A stretch of 64,000 nt of DNA, from contig JAVBLJ010000017.1 of assembly GCA_031553615.1 (NCBI GenBank), positions 3,025 through 67,024 of the forward strand. Direction: 5' to 3'. The DNA is from WQXF01 sp031553615. Its GTDB lineage: Bacteria > Bacillota > Clostridia > Christensenellales > Aristaeellaceae. Each line of letters opens with the position of its first letter. Position 1 is the stretch's first letter. Shown one piece after another: positions 45,691 through 56,299 of this stretch. The position numbers and the translations under genes were made by a program. The notes beneath the pieces were generated by a model. That model saw only the letters and a list, made by a program, of their open reading frames with translations, searched no databases and was not told where the DNA came from.

Positions 45691-47193
45691 GCGCATATGA
45701 TGCCTTTATGGGGTGGTTATGCGTTTCGGCCTTGGCTATTCTATAAGGGCAGCGGTGAGCATCCTGCAACAGAAGAGTATATTTTCCGTGACAATCATAA
45801 TAATGCCGTTCCCAACACCTATAACTTTGATCCTCTGTATGCACCTGAATCCAGGCCATATCTTTGCTGTGAGATGGGTGGAGGGATGTTTGTCAGCTAT
45901 AATTACCGTTTCCAATTGCCTTATGAAAGCATAGATGCAATGGCTAACATCAAAATAGGATCGGGCTGCAATATGCTCGGATATTATATGTTCGCTGGTG
46001 GAACCCATCCGTTGAGTCAACGCGGTGGATTTCTGAATGAAGGCCAGGTTCCCAAGCGCAGCTATGATTTTCAAGCGCCGATTGGCGAGTATGGCCAGAT
46101 CCGTAATTCATATCGGCGGCTGAGGTGCCTCCATTTATTAGCTACCACATTTCAAGATGCGTTATGCCGAATGAAAACTTATCTACCTCAAGGCTCTCAG
46201 GATATCATTCCAACAGATAAGGAAACCTTGCGCTGGGCGGTTCGCATGAGTAATGACGGCGCAGGATTTGTGGCTATAAATAACTACCAAGATCACGCTG
46301 ATATGCTAGATAAGCAGGACGAAACCATTCTGCTGCATCTTCCGGCAGAGGATATCACCTTTGAAAATCTTTCTTTGGCGGCAGGAGAAAATTGTTTGTT
46401 GCCGTTCAAGTTGGATATAGGCGGCGTACTACTTCGTTCAGCCCACGCGCAACCGTTGGCGGTGCTTGATGGAACCGCTTTCTTTTTCGCGCCAGAGGGG
46501 ATGACACCCAGGTATACCTTTAAAAAGGAAACGGAAATAGAGCTGGAAACAGGGCTCCTATCATTAAATGATGATTTTTCACAAGTGGATGGCCAACTTC
46601 CATGCTTTACAGCCAAGCAGGGCAATTCTTCCATGCGTTTTATCACATTGAGCCGTGCTGACAGTTTACGGTTTTCAGTGCTTGATCAATGTGCTTATCT
46701 GTGCGACGGTGCATTGATGCACGATAATTCCAGCCTTCGGATTGAGTATGATAAACCCGAAGTGGCCCTAGTCTCTTTCAAGAATGGGGTATTTGCTACA
46801 CAATTGCTTAAGAAAGAGATCGTTGATCTCAACCCTGTGGTAAAGCAGGTTGGCAAGACAAGATACAAGCTGGATATTCCGCAATGGAGCGATGATATGA
46901 AGGATATATTGCTCCAAATAGAGTACATCGGTGATATAGCATGCGCTTATATTGGTAACGAAATGATTGCAGATCATTTTAACAATGGAAGCATATGGGA
47001 GATTGCCCTAAGAGAGTTTGCAGTGCAACTCAAAGCCCATCCCATGGCTATTTATATCACACCCTTTCGCCATGACAGTGTTGTTAACGTCGAATCTACT
47101 ATGGCAGGGCGGCAGGAGATGGTTGCGAATATGGAGGGCGCGCTCATAAGCGCTAAACTGCTCCCGATATATGAATGGCATTGTGATATTTAG
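45691..47193 (+). pseudogene. 5'-truncated GH35-like beta-galactosidase
   Basis: About 500 residues. MMPLWGGYAFRPW opens the retained part; the candidate catalytic glutamate is in CCEMGGGM, followed by NIKIGSGCNMLGYYMFAGGTHP, as in GH35 enzymes. The rest is beta-rich C-terminal domain. The first half of the TIM barrel, with the acid/base glutamate, has been lost at the junction near 45690. No ribosome site fits the ATGs near 45685-45697. The gene is otherwise uninterrupted. GC is lower than in the core genes. Confidence 0.75.
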
Positions 47194-47211
47194 CGAAGGA
47201 GAAATGGCGAA

Positions 47212-48705
47212 ATGACTAAAGCAAAGGTTTGGCGTGAAAATATAACGATGCCTACCTATGGTGTGGGTGAACCGGATAAGAATCCTATGTTTCTGGAAAA
47301 GCGGGTGTATCAAGGGAGTTCGGGAAAAGTTTACCCGCTGCCTGTAATCGATAAAATACTGGATGACAAGCAAGATAAAACGTATCAGGCAGTATTTCTT
47401 GAGAATGAATATTTGCAGATCACGCTTCTGCCAGAATTGGGTGGACGGGTACAACGGGCATTGGATAAGACCAATGGTTATGATTTTGTATACTATAATC
47501 ATGTGATCAAGCCTGCGCTGGTAGGCCTGACTGGGCCATGGATCAGTGGAGGCATTGAGTTTAATTGGCCTCAGCACCATCGGCCAAACACCTACGGTGA
47601 AACGGATTGCAGTATTACGGAAAATGAAGACGGCAGTGCTACCGTGCATATTGGTGAAACGGATAGGATGTATGGGACGCGCTCCATTTGCAGCTTTACC
47701 CTCCATCCAGGAAAGGCGTATCTACAAATCGATGGCGAATGTTATAACCCAACCACGCTACCCCAGACCTTTCTTTGGTGGGCCAACCCGGCTGTGGCAG
47801 TGAACGACTATACCCAGTCCATCTTCCCGCCGGATGTGCATGCCGTGATGGATCATGGAAAAAGGGCCGTGTCTGCCTTTCCAATTGCGACAGGGGTATA
47901 TTATAAGCACGATTACAGTGCAGGTGTGGACATTTCCCGCTACAAGAATATTCCCGTACCCACAAGCTATATGGCCTACCATTCAGATTATGATTTTGTT
48001 GGGAATTACGATCATAAAAGACAAGCAGGGCTGTTGCATGTAGCGGATCATCAAATATCTCCGGGCAAAAAGCAGTGGACGTGGGGTTGCGGAGAATTTG
48101 GGAAGGCTTGGGATCGTAACTTGACGGATGAGGACGGCCCCTATATCGAGCTTATGGCTGGCGTGTTTACCGATAACCAACCGGACTTTACTTGGCTTAA
48201 GCCCTTTGAGACCAAACGCTTTACCCAGGTATTCATGCCTTACAAGAAGGTTGGCGCGGTGAAAAACGCCAACGAGGCAGTCGCGGTCAACCTGGAAGGT
48301 GAAGGCAGCGCCCGCCATGCGGTAGTGTATGCTTCATCCGTCATAAATGCCGCACAGGTGGTTATATCGCGGGGAGAAACCGTAGTTTTTGAAACAGCAT
48401 GCGACTTGTCACCCACAGATGTGTTTGAAAGCACCTTCGAAGCTGAGGGCCTTTTGAGGCTATGCGTTTACAACAGTCACGGAGAATTGCTGATAGACTA
48501 CCAAGAGAAGAAGCCAGTTCAGGAAAGAATCCCTGATCCTGCAAAGGCTGCGCTTGCGCCGGATGAAATCACAACCAATGAAGAATTGCTGCTGACAGGG
48601 TTGCACTTGGAGCAGTACCGACATGCCACATATGCTCCTGAAAGCTATTACCAAGAAGGTTTGCGGCGTGATCCTTCGGATTGCCGCATCAATAACGCCT
48701 ATGGT
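47212..48705 (+). pseudogene. DUF5107/TPR protein, 5' part, split by IS256 insertion
   Basis: First 498 codons of a DUF5107 protein (galactose-mutarotase-like beta domain): VYQGSSGKVYPLPVIDKI, LLPELGGRVQRALDKTNGYDFVYYNHVIKPALVG and GGIEFNWPQHHRP are typical. The frame enters the TPR part (GLHLEQYRHATYAPESYYQEGLRRDPSDCRINNAYG) and is broken by the insertion sequence. It follows the GH35 fragment by 18 bases with GAAGGAGAAA before the start. Such proteins accompany glycosidase clusters; their role is not settled. Confidence 0.85.
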
Positions 48706-50224
48706 AGTGTGCGCGTAAAACATCGTGTAAGCGAAATTCGACCTGTCCTACCCGAGCAATGCGAAAACTTACGAATCGTGGCAGCCGTACCGGCGGCAGC
48801 CCAACCCATTTCCCCTTAATGGTGCTGCTGCGCGAGCAGGGTGGCGGTATGCGCGCCGTGTCCGAACCGGCGTGCATGCCGACGGCCTGAACGCGCAATC
48901 CTATCTGGCGGGAAATGGGATCATCCAACCTGTTCACCCCATAGGATGTTCAGCGAGGCCAGCACCGAGTCCCAGTTGCGATGCCGAATCGTCCACTTCT
49001 TGCTGATATTCTGCGATGCCAAGTATAGCATCTTCAGCAGGCTCTGATCATTGGGAAAGCTTCCCTTCGTCTTGGTGACTTTGCGGAACTGACGGTGCAA
49101 CCCCTCGATGGCGTTGGTGGTGTAAATGATTCGACGCACTTCCGGCGGATAGGCGTAAAACGTGGACAGGATATCCCAGTTGGTCTCCCAGCTCTTGACC
49201 CCGGAGGGATACTTTTTCTCCCAGGTTTCCTTTAACTCCATCAGGTGCGAAAAGGCTTCTTCCTCAGTGGCCGAACCGTAGATCATTTTCAGATCGGCGA
49301 CGAATGCCTTGATATCCTTCCAACTGACAAAGCGCGTGCTGGAGCGGATTTGATGGATGATGCACCGCTGAATCCCCGCCTTGGGAAACGCCGCCCCGAT
49401 AGCTTCGCGAAAGCCGTTCAAACCGTCCACACAGAACAGATAAACCGCCTTCACGCCTCGACTTTTCAACTCGTTTAGCACCGATAGCCAGAACTTTGAG
49501 GTCTCATTTTCACCAATCCAAATCCCTAGAATTTCCTTATATCCCTCCATGTTGACGCCCAGCACCACATACGCTGCCTTGGTGATGACCCGGCCATCTT
49601 CTCGCACTTTATAGTGTACCGCATCCATGAATACGAATGGATACACCTCATCCAACGCCCGGCTCTGCCATTCCACGATCTGAGGGATGATCCGTTCGCT
49701 AATCTTGCTCACCAGTTCCGGCGATATCTCCACATCATACAGTGCCTTTATTTGCTCGGCGATATCCTTCTGGCTCATCCCTGCCGCATACAGACCAAGA
49801 ATCTTTTCTTCCATCCCGTCCGCGTTCCGGCTGTACTTGCCGATGATCTTGGGCTCAAACTCGCCCTTCCGATCACGCGGTACGGTTACCGCCACCTCGC
49901 CCAGCTGCGTTTTGACGGTTTTGGTCGTGTGCCCGTTTCGGTAGTTCCGCGGCTTTCCCGTCGCTTCCTCTTCTCGTCGCTCCTGCTTTTCGTACCCCAA
50001 CGTGCTATCCATTTCAGCTTCCAGTACCTCGGCTAGCACATCTGAAAACATCGCCTTGATCGCCGTCATGATGTCTCCTGTGCTCTTGAACTCCTCGCTC
50101 TCGATGAGCTCCTTGATGATCTCCCTTGGTATGCGTTTCATGTCGAATCCCTCCTGGCTTTCCTTGGGTGTTACCCCTATTATTGCCAGGTCGTTTCTCT
50201 TTTACACATCTTTTTCCGCGCCGT
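48706..50224 (-). mobile_element. IS256-family insertion sequence
   Basis: About 1519 bp bounded by an 8-bp direct repeat CCTATGGT (48698-48705 and 50225-50232; a ninth base A also matches). The ends are imperfect inverted repeats of roughly 26-35 bp: left AGTGTGCGCGTAAAACATCG, right (reverse complement) ACGGCGCGGAAAAAGATGTG. One transposase is inside. About 190 bp between the left end and the transposase stop codon holds no gene I can support. Confidence 0.92.
48921..50141 (-). CDS. IS256-family transposase
   Basis: A 406-residue mutator-type DDE transposase. MDSTLGYEKQER, RNYRNGHTTKTVKTQLGEVAVTVPRDRKGEFEP and VFMDAVHYKVREDGRV (first Asp), FCVDGLNGFREAI (second Asp) and TNAIEGLHRQFRKVTKTKGSFPN are family hallmarks. 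Full length with no breaks, so possibly active. AGGAGG precedes the ATG at 50141. Confidence 0.96.
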   Translation of the reverse strand: MKRIPREIIKELIESEEFKSTGDIMTAIKAMFSDVLAEVLEAEMDSTLGYEKQERREEEATGKPRNYRNGHTTKTVKTQLGEVAVTVPRDRKGEFEPKIIGKYSRNADGMEEKILGLYAAGMSQKDIAEQIKALYDVEISPELVSKISERIIPQIVEWQSRALDEVYPFVFMDAVHYKVREDGRVITKAAYVVLGVNMEGYKEILGIWIGENETSKFWLSVLNELKSRGVKAVYLFCVDGLNGFREAIGAAFPKAGIQRCIIHQIRSSTRFVSWKDIKAFVADLKMIYGSATEEEAFSHLMELKETWEKKYPSGVKSWETNWDILSTFYAYPPEVRRIIYTTNAIEGLHRQFRKVTKTKGSFPNDQSLLKMLYLASQNISKKWTIRHRNWDSVLASLNILWGEQVG

Positions 50225-51924
50225 CCTATGGTATGCTGCTTTTTAGACGCGGACTTTTTGCACAGGCAGAGGCATGCTTCCTAAAGGCGACAGAACGGCT
50301 TACAGAACGCAACCCAAACCCCTTCGATGGTGAAGCGTACTTTAACTTGGGATTATGCCTTTTATACCAGGAACGCTTGGATGAAGCATATAATGCATTC
50401 TATAAAGCCACCTGGAACGAAGCACAGCAAGGGGCAAGCTTCTATTACCTTGCCTGCATATCCTCAAGGCAGAAGAAAAGACAGCAGGCCATACGTTTTT
50501 TTGAAGCGTCTATTGAGCGTAACCATCGCAATGTAAAAGCCCGCAGTCTTTTAGGTGCACATAAAGGGGATCGCGATTGGCTTTCTGCAAATGTACAACT
50601 CAATCCTTTCGATTACCTATCTCGAATGGAGTTGGGCGAAGATATAAGCGCACTTTGCCGTAACGATGCACACACTTTGTTGAACATTGCCCATGATTAC
50701 GCAGAAGCGGGTCTGTATGGGCGTGCGCTGGCAGTGCTGTCATTAGCGCAAAAGGGTAATCCCTTGGTTCACTATTATTGCGCATACTATCTTTCCCGAT
50801 CAGGAAAGTCTGGCGAAGCCTCGCTGCGTGCCGCTGCAAGCGAATCGTCCCTATACTGCTTTCCAAACAAATTGAATGACATTGCGGTCCTCCGCTTTGC
50901 TATAGAGCACAATCCTTGCGATGCGAAAGCACCGTACTACTTGGCGTGCCTATTTTATGATCGCAAACGCTACTCTGAAGCACAGTTGCTCTGGGAGCAA
51001 AGCGTAGGTATTGATTCCTCCTTCCCAACGGCCTGGCGTAACCTGGCGCTATGCTATTTTAACAAGACAAAAGAACCCCAACGGGCTATTGACGCCCTGG
51101 AAAAGGCTTTCCTTCTGGATACAGCCGATGCCCGTGTGATGCTGGAATTGGATCAACTTCATTTAAAGATGGGTTACACACCACTGGAACGCTTGAAACT
51201 GTTCGATCAATATCCAGATACATGGGTAAAACGAGATGATTTGTGTGTGGAGCGAGCAGCCTTGTTGAATCAACTGGAGAGATATGAGGACGCTTTGCAA
51301 CTTATAATGGAACGTAGATTTCATCCTTGGGAAGGTGGAGAAGGAAAGGTTACTGCACAGTATATTTATGCCCTTCGAAAGCTGGCCCAAAAAGATGCGC
51401 AAACAGACAGGACTCGCGAAGCAGAACGGAAACTTCGACAAGCGTTAGTTTTCCCGAAAAATCTCGGAGAGGGAAAGCTTGATGGGCAGAAAGATAACGA
51501 CATTCATTACGATCTTGGGTGCGTTTTGGAAGAGATGGGAAGGATTAAGGAAGCACAGGATGAATGGGTATTGGCTACGGAGGGGGAGATGGAGCTTACA
51601 AGCGCCATGTATTATAATGATCAACCTGCGGAGTTGATTTACTATAAAGGGCTTGCGTTAAAAAAATTAGGGCGAGAAAACGAAGCGCTTGCTACCTTCC
51701 AAAGGCTCATTGATTATGGAGAAGCGCATCTTTTAGATGAAATGGAAATTGACTACTTTGCCGTCTCTCTGCCCAATCTACAGATATTTGAAGAAGACCT
51801 AAGCGCGCTCAACCGCATGCATTGCGAGCAACTGATCACGCTTGGAAGACAGGGAGAAAGCTGCCTCCTAGAAAAAAGCACTGTGTGGCGCTCTGGAACA
51901 ATTGCTGAGAGCCTTGGCGTTTAA
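50225..51924 (+). pseudogene. DUF5107/TPR protein, 3' part, split by IS256 insertion
   Basis: About 563 codons of TPR-rich protein continuing the gene at 47212: GMLLFRRGLFAQAEACFLKATERL, NPNPFDGEAYFNLGLCLLYQERLDEAYNAFYKATWNEA and later repeats. The frame matches that of the 5' part: removing the IS and one 8-bp repeat would restore a 1061-codon open frame. An open frame through the right IS end (ATG at 50002) is artificial. Confidence 0.88.
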
Positions 51925-52009
51925 CCAGAGATTCCACTGTTATATAGTATCAACGAAATGCAGCCTATGTCTATTTGGCAAACCCGTTTTGTTTTGCAGG
52001 AGGAGTAAT

Positions 52010-52066
52010 GTGATTCTTGAAAACGAAATACTACGCCTAATTGTAATGCCTGAATGTGGAGGCAAA
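52010..52066 (+). pseudogene. First 19 codons of a mutarotase-like gene
   Basis: GGAGGAG at 51998 precedes GTG at 52010; the product begins MILENEILRLIVMPECGGK, like the start of aldose-epimerase/DUF4432-type proteins. The reading changes abruptly at about 52066. It lies downstream of the DUF5107 gene, a plausible operon partner cut by rearrangement. Confidence 0.5.
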
Positions 52067-52287
52067 ACCCGGCCTTGAACTCAATGCGCTTGTCGCTGGC
52101 GGTGTTGAGGGTAAATGGCCCGCAACCTGGCGGTATACGGCCTTGAACTCCTCCCGGTTGCGGTAGCGCAGTTCAGTCTTGTCCAAAAAGCAGGCATCGG
52201 GATTCTGGGCGTACAGTTGCCTGTACGTCTGCTCGACCTCATTGATTTCCTTTATGCGGCGTTTTCAGTCCGGCAAGTTCGCACTCC
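52067..52287 (-). pseudogene. Unrecognised coding remnant
   Basis: The minus strand encodes IKEINEVEQTYRQLYAQNPD and CFLDKTELRYRNREEFKAVY, then, after a one-base shift, PFTLNTASDKRIEFKAG. These look like protein, but I cannot name the family. No intact start is seen. It follows the DUF5060 hydrolase on the same strand and stops at the 52066 junction. Confidence 0.4.
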
Positions 52288-53811
52288 CTATGCCTTTTTG
52301 ATCTGGATGGCCATGTACGGCTTGCCCGGCAGTTCCACAACGAAGCGGCCCTTGAACACGCCGCGCGAATCTATGGTCATCTCCCAGGTGTCGAGCACGG
52401 TGACCTCGTAGTCCGTGCTGTCGTCGAAGTGAAAGTCCCGGCTGGATGGGCGCATGAAGCTGTAGTAGTATAGATAGTACCCACGCTCGGTGACCGTTTC
52501 CGGCACGGCGCACACCTCGTCCCAGCCGCAGCGCTCGTAGGGCCTGAGTCCAACCCCCGGCGTCTGCTTCAGTATATCAAGAAGGAAAGTAAAGCGCAAG
52601 GCACTCTCGCCGTACAGCTTGCCGCCGTGCGACCACCATAGAAGCCCGCTTTCGTTGAGCAGCGTCTCCGAATGGCCGGGGTGCCCACCGCGCAGCGCGC
52701 CCTCCCAGAATCGGCGCAGCATCTCCTGGCCGGTGATGTTGCCCCAACCGTAGGGGATGTTGCCCTCGTAGGCGATTTCGTCCAGCACCACGGGCTTCCG
52801 GTAGCGCTGGCGCCACTCGTTCACCAGTTCGCTCGTCTTGTACAGGTCCTGGCGCTGGATGCTGCAATGGGTGATCCATGGGCGGTTGTGGTCATAAAAC
52901 GATACACAGTTGTGAATGGAGCGCAGCCGCCGGTACGGGTCGCTGTTGCAGATCACCTCCGCGATCCGTTCCCAGTCCTGAAGGCTCTTTTGGGGCATCA
53001 AGTCGTATTCATTGGCCAGCGACCACCATATATTGCGATAGGCGGCGAACCGGGCGATGACGTAGCGTAGGTAGAACGCGTCCTGCTCGTGCGTCATGCA
53101 GGAGAACCCCCAGCGGTCGTAGGGGTGCATCAGGATCAGATCGGCCTCGATGCCTAGATCTCGCAGTACGCCGATGCAACTCTCAATGTGCTTGAAGTGT
53201 GCAGGGTTGAACCTCCCAAAATCCCACGTGTTGCCCTCCGTCTTGCCGGTGTAGCTCTGAAAGTTCTCGTCGGTGAGCACACCGGAGTCCATCGGCGTGC
53301 CCACGTAAGGATACGAGCGCGGTTCCTTAAGGTTATAAGGATAGTGCTTGGGGAATACGCAGAACCGTATTTTGTTGAAAGGGCTGCGCTTCAGCGTCTC
53401 GATCGTCTGTGCGATCACCTCGTCCGACTGGTGCGTTCAAACGTAGCAGGTGGTGCCGATGGAGTAGTAGGGTGTGCCGTCCTCGTAGGCGAAGGCACAC
53501 TGATTGGCCACAAGCACAGGGCCGTGGTTGTCTTGGGATGCAGGCAGCACCAGAAAACTGCCGCGGAACGCCTCGCTCGAAAAGCTGCTCTGAACCAAGA
53601 ACTGGTATTCCCCTTCAAACGACGGCATGAACCGCACCGCAAATCGCCCACAGCCGTCGTAGAACCCTTCGACCTCGACGCGCTCTTGCGCGCCCTCGAA
53701 TGTCGCGCTGATGGACTGATCCGTGAACGGATTGCCGTCTGCCGGCCCCACGCAAGCGAACTCCCAAACATCCCACTTTTCGACTTGCTGGGCGTATGTC
53801 ATGTCGTTCAT
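52288..53811 (-). pseudogene. DUF5060/DUF4038/DUF5605 glycoside hydrolase with one in-frame TGA
   Basis: A 507-codon frame with one internal TGA at 53437-53439. The N-terminal DUF5060 beta domain (VEKWDVWEFACVGPADGNPFTDQSISATFEG) ends GTTCYV-stop-THQSDE, where the family has Trp. The barrel follows (SPFNKIRFCVFPKHYP, WWSLANEYDLM with a candidate acid/base Glu, KPVVLDEIAYEGN with a candidate nucleophile), then a C-terminal beta domain. One base, TGG to TGA, explains the break. A GTG at 53418 could restart a headless product. It follows a sugar permease remnant. Confidence 0.8.
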
Positions 53812-53833
53812 TGTGCTTCTCCAGTCAATCTTG

Positions 53834-53926
53834 TTATTCTTTCACGCTGCCCAGCGTGATGCCGGTGATGAAATACTTTTGCAAAAACGGATAGATCAGC
53901 AAGATGGGCAGCGCGCCAATGATCTG
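53834..53926 (-). pseudogene. Last 30 codons of a carbohydrate ABC transporter permease
   Basis: QIIGALPILLIYPFLQKYF and ITGITLGSVKE end at TAA (53834-53836). This is the C-terminus of MalG/LplC-type permeases. The rest has been replaced by an IS630 fragment. The permease once preceded the DUF5060 hydrolase gene by 22 bases. Confidence 0.8.
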
Positions 53927-54206
53927 CTATCCCTTGCTTGCGATAGTCCCCTAACAAATGGCTTACCATTGATTTGCTTACGCCGTGTTCCAAGGCTACT
54001 TCCTCAAGCTTTTTCTTGCCCGTACCGACTGTTTGCAAGATCAGCAACCGTCGATAGTCCTGTTTCTTCTTCGCTTGTTTCATCGCTTCATGGATTTCTT
54101 GCTCCTGCTCTTGTGTGAATGTTACCTGTTTCCTTGCCATCTTTCATCACCCATATCTATTATATCCCATCTGGATGATTATGGCATCGTTTATTTGAAA
54201 TTGGTA
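53927..54206 (-). mobile_element. IS630-type insertion sequence relic (5' end only)
   Basis: An ATG at 54140 opens about 70 codons: MARKQVTFTQEQEQEIHEAM, then LEEVALEHGVSKSMVSHLLGDYRKQGI, a helix-turn-helix typical of IS630 transposase N-termini. The DDE domain is gone; at about 53927 the sequence becomes the permease remnant. The outer end is TACCAATTTCAAATAAACGA (54206 inward), starting at a TA as for IS630/Tc1 elements. Confidence 0.7.
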
Positions 54207-54304
54207 TTAGACTCTTTGAATGAGCCAGCGGCGACATCAGGGTGATCAGCATTTCGCAACGATATAGCAAAACGAGCCGCTTTGCAGCGACCCATCCATG
54301 CCAT

Positions 54305-54466
54305 TTACAGCTTGTGTAGCCACTCGTTCTGCAGCTGGATCGCGTGCTTTGCGATGCGCGATATATGCGAGCGCGAGATGCCCAGTATCTTGGCGGTCTC
54401 GTGCGGTGGGCGCACGATGCCGTCGATCAGGGTAATCTCGTTGCCGTCGCCGTCCACGCTGAAATG
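54305..54466 (-). pseudogene. C-terminal fragment resembling sigma-70 region 4
   Basis: About 53 codons ending at TAA: LIDGIVRPPHETAKILGISR then SHISRIAKHAIQLQNEW. ETAKILGISRSHISRI is a helix-turn-helix like sigma factor region 4.2. Upstream of 54466 the frame has no support. It could also come from another HTH protein. Confidence 0.45.
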
Positions 54467-54545
54467 ATGGCAAAATCGAAACATCCAGAAAGCCGTATCT
54501 TCATTTCCGGAGGCGCTTCTGGCACGCAGAATCGTTAGAACGAAA

Positions 54546-55652
54546 TCATTTAACGCTCAGAATAACATCGCAGATGCGATCAACATCATCTATCGTTAGT
54601 TCTTCGTACATCGGTAGCGTCAAAATATTCATCGAGACGTCATGCGCAATCGGAGTCTCTGCGTTCTGCATACCCGCATAACAGCTCAACTCATTAATCG
54701 CAGGGTAAAAATACTTCCGTGCAAAGATGTCATTCTGCTTCAACTCTTGAAAAACATCATCTCGACTTTTTCCGAAAACACCATAGTCAAAGTAAACAGG
54801 ATAATAAGCATAGTTTGCTGTGACATCCTCCTGCTGCTTGCATAACCTGATTCCCGGAATATTGCCAAGCCGTTCGTTGTAGTGTTCATGCACCGCCTTT
54901 CTCTTCACAATGCAATCACTCATACGACGAAGGTTGCAAATACCCATTGCTGCCCGGAATTCGTCTAGCTTTGCGTTGCCGCCGATCCCTAGAACATCAT
55001 TTTCGCCATGGATTCCAAAGTTTTTCAGATCGTGAAGTTTCGTCCTATACTCCTTATCGCCAAATGCAATCGCACCACCCTCAACCGTGTTAAAAACTTT
55101 CGTCGCATGAAAGCTGAACATAGATGCATCGCCAAAGTTGCCTATGCCAACACCTTTATAAGAAACGCCAAAGGTGTGAGCCGCATCATAAATCACCATC
55201 AGATTGTGCCTTTTCGCGATTTTTTCTATTGCCTCTACATCACATACATGTCCATATACATGGACAGGCACAATGGCAACCGTCTTGTCCGTAATCAATG
55301 CTTCGATTTTTTCGGGATCAATTGTGTAATCATCGTGTTTTATGTCACAAAATATGGGGGTCAAATTATTTCTTGTGATTGCATGCGTTGTAGAAACAAA
55401 TGTAAATGGAGTTGTAATGATTTCCCCGCCTTTTTCCTTCAGCCCCAACGCATCAATCGCCATTTCGAGTGCCATATGACCGTTTACAAACAACGATAGT
55501 TCCGGTACGCCAAGATAATCAATAAGTTGCTGCTGTAACTTTTTATAGACCGGACCCATGTTCGTCATCATGCGGCTCGCAAAAATAGGTCTAATCTCTT
55601 CGATATACTCCTCAAGAGTAGGCATAGATGAGCGCGTAACAAAAACGGACAT
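54546..55652 (-). CDS. DegT/DnrJ/EryC1-family PLP aminotransferase
   Basis: A 368-residue fold-type I aminotransferase. ELSLFVNGHMALEMAIDALGL, TTPFTFVSTTHAITRNNLTPIFCDI, VYDAAHTFGVSY (Asp for pyridine N) and the PLP-lysine motif MFSFHATKVFNTVEGGAI are clear. Such enzymes aminate nucleotide-linked keto sugars for surface polysaccharides. Start at 55652 after GAAGGAGAAA; the frame to 55724 is not needed. GC is clearly lower than in the core genes, and no sugar nucleotide gene is near, so it is likely an acquired orphan. Confidence 0.9.
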   Translation of the reverse strand: MSVFVTRSSMPTLEEYIEEIRPIFASRMMTNMGPVYKKLQQQLIDYLGVPELSLFVNGHMALEMAIDALGLKEKGGEIITTPFTFVSTTHAITRNNLTPIFCDIKHDDYTIDPEKIEALITDKTVAIVPVHVYGHVCDVEAIEKIAKRHNLMVIYDAAHTFGVSYKGVGIGNFGDASMFSFHATKVFNTVEGGAIAFGDKEYRTKLHDLKNFGIHGENDVLGIGGNAKLDEFRAAMGICNLRRMSDCIVKRKAVHEHYNERLGNIPGIRLCKQQEDVTANYAYYPVYFDYGVFGKSRDDVFQELKQNDIFARKYFYPAINELSCYAGMQNAETPIAHDVSMNILTLPMYEELTIDDVDRICDVILSVK

Positions 55653-56299
55653 CTTCTTTCTCCTTCCATTGCAAAAAGGCATTTGTAGTTTTTTCATGTT
55701 AGTACTCATTGCAACGCACTTCAATGCCGAAATAAGGTTCCCGTTTCAAAACATCAAGTCACCGTTTGCTCAATATACTAAAAAACGGCTAAGAAATATT
55801 CGCCGTTTCATGCAGCAGGTTATTTTTCTTAATCCGATAATCAAATGCAGCGCACTTCCCCCAACGCGTCCAAATACAAAACCTCTCAGAATCCCCATTT
55901 GTTACTAGAAGATTGTACACCATTCCCCTCGTGAAATAAAGCGCGAGTTATTACTAAACAAAAACAAATTCTTGTATGCCGAAACATCTGTTAACCAATG
56001 CTCGCATTATCCTTTTGGTCTTACCATTGTTCACTGTCTATTGCTTTTGAAACACGCCCTAGGCGAAAATCGTCCACTTGCTTGTTGGGACCACGTCTCA
56101 TACCTTTTAGATCACACAATTCCATTGTGCGGCTGGGCGTCCCACGGACGCTTTCGTAGAGCAACAGCATCCATCCTCTTTTGCATTAGATTGGATACTT
56201 CTCATCCGCGTTTGCACTAGTTGGATACTTCTCGCATGCCTAGTTCATTCTTTTGTAATATTTTTTTCGTTTCTTTTCTATGAACCTCCGCATGCCCGA
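55653..56299. other. AT-rich 647-bp gap with a two-copy 30-bp repeat
   Basis: No gene is supported. TTTGCATTAGATTGGATACT (56181) and TTTGCACTAGTTGGATACTT (56211) begin two tandem copies of a roughly 30-bp unit. The rest is probably decayed DNA from earlier insertions. Confidence 0.5.

Noticed and set aside
48689..48937. Small passenger gene inside the IS256 element
   Set aside because: It crosses the IS boundary and has no ribosome site or motif.
50002..50224. Start of the TPR protein at 50002
   Set aside because: That part is inside the insertion sequence, antisense to the transposase start; the true gene start is at 47212.
53437..53439. TGA read as Trp (alternative code) or as selenocysteine
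   Set aside because: Other genes here use TGA as a normal stop and TGG for Trp. The position is a Trp, not a Cys site, and no SECIS-like hairpin was evident. A point mutation is simpler.
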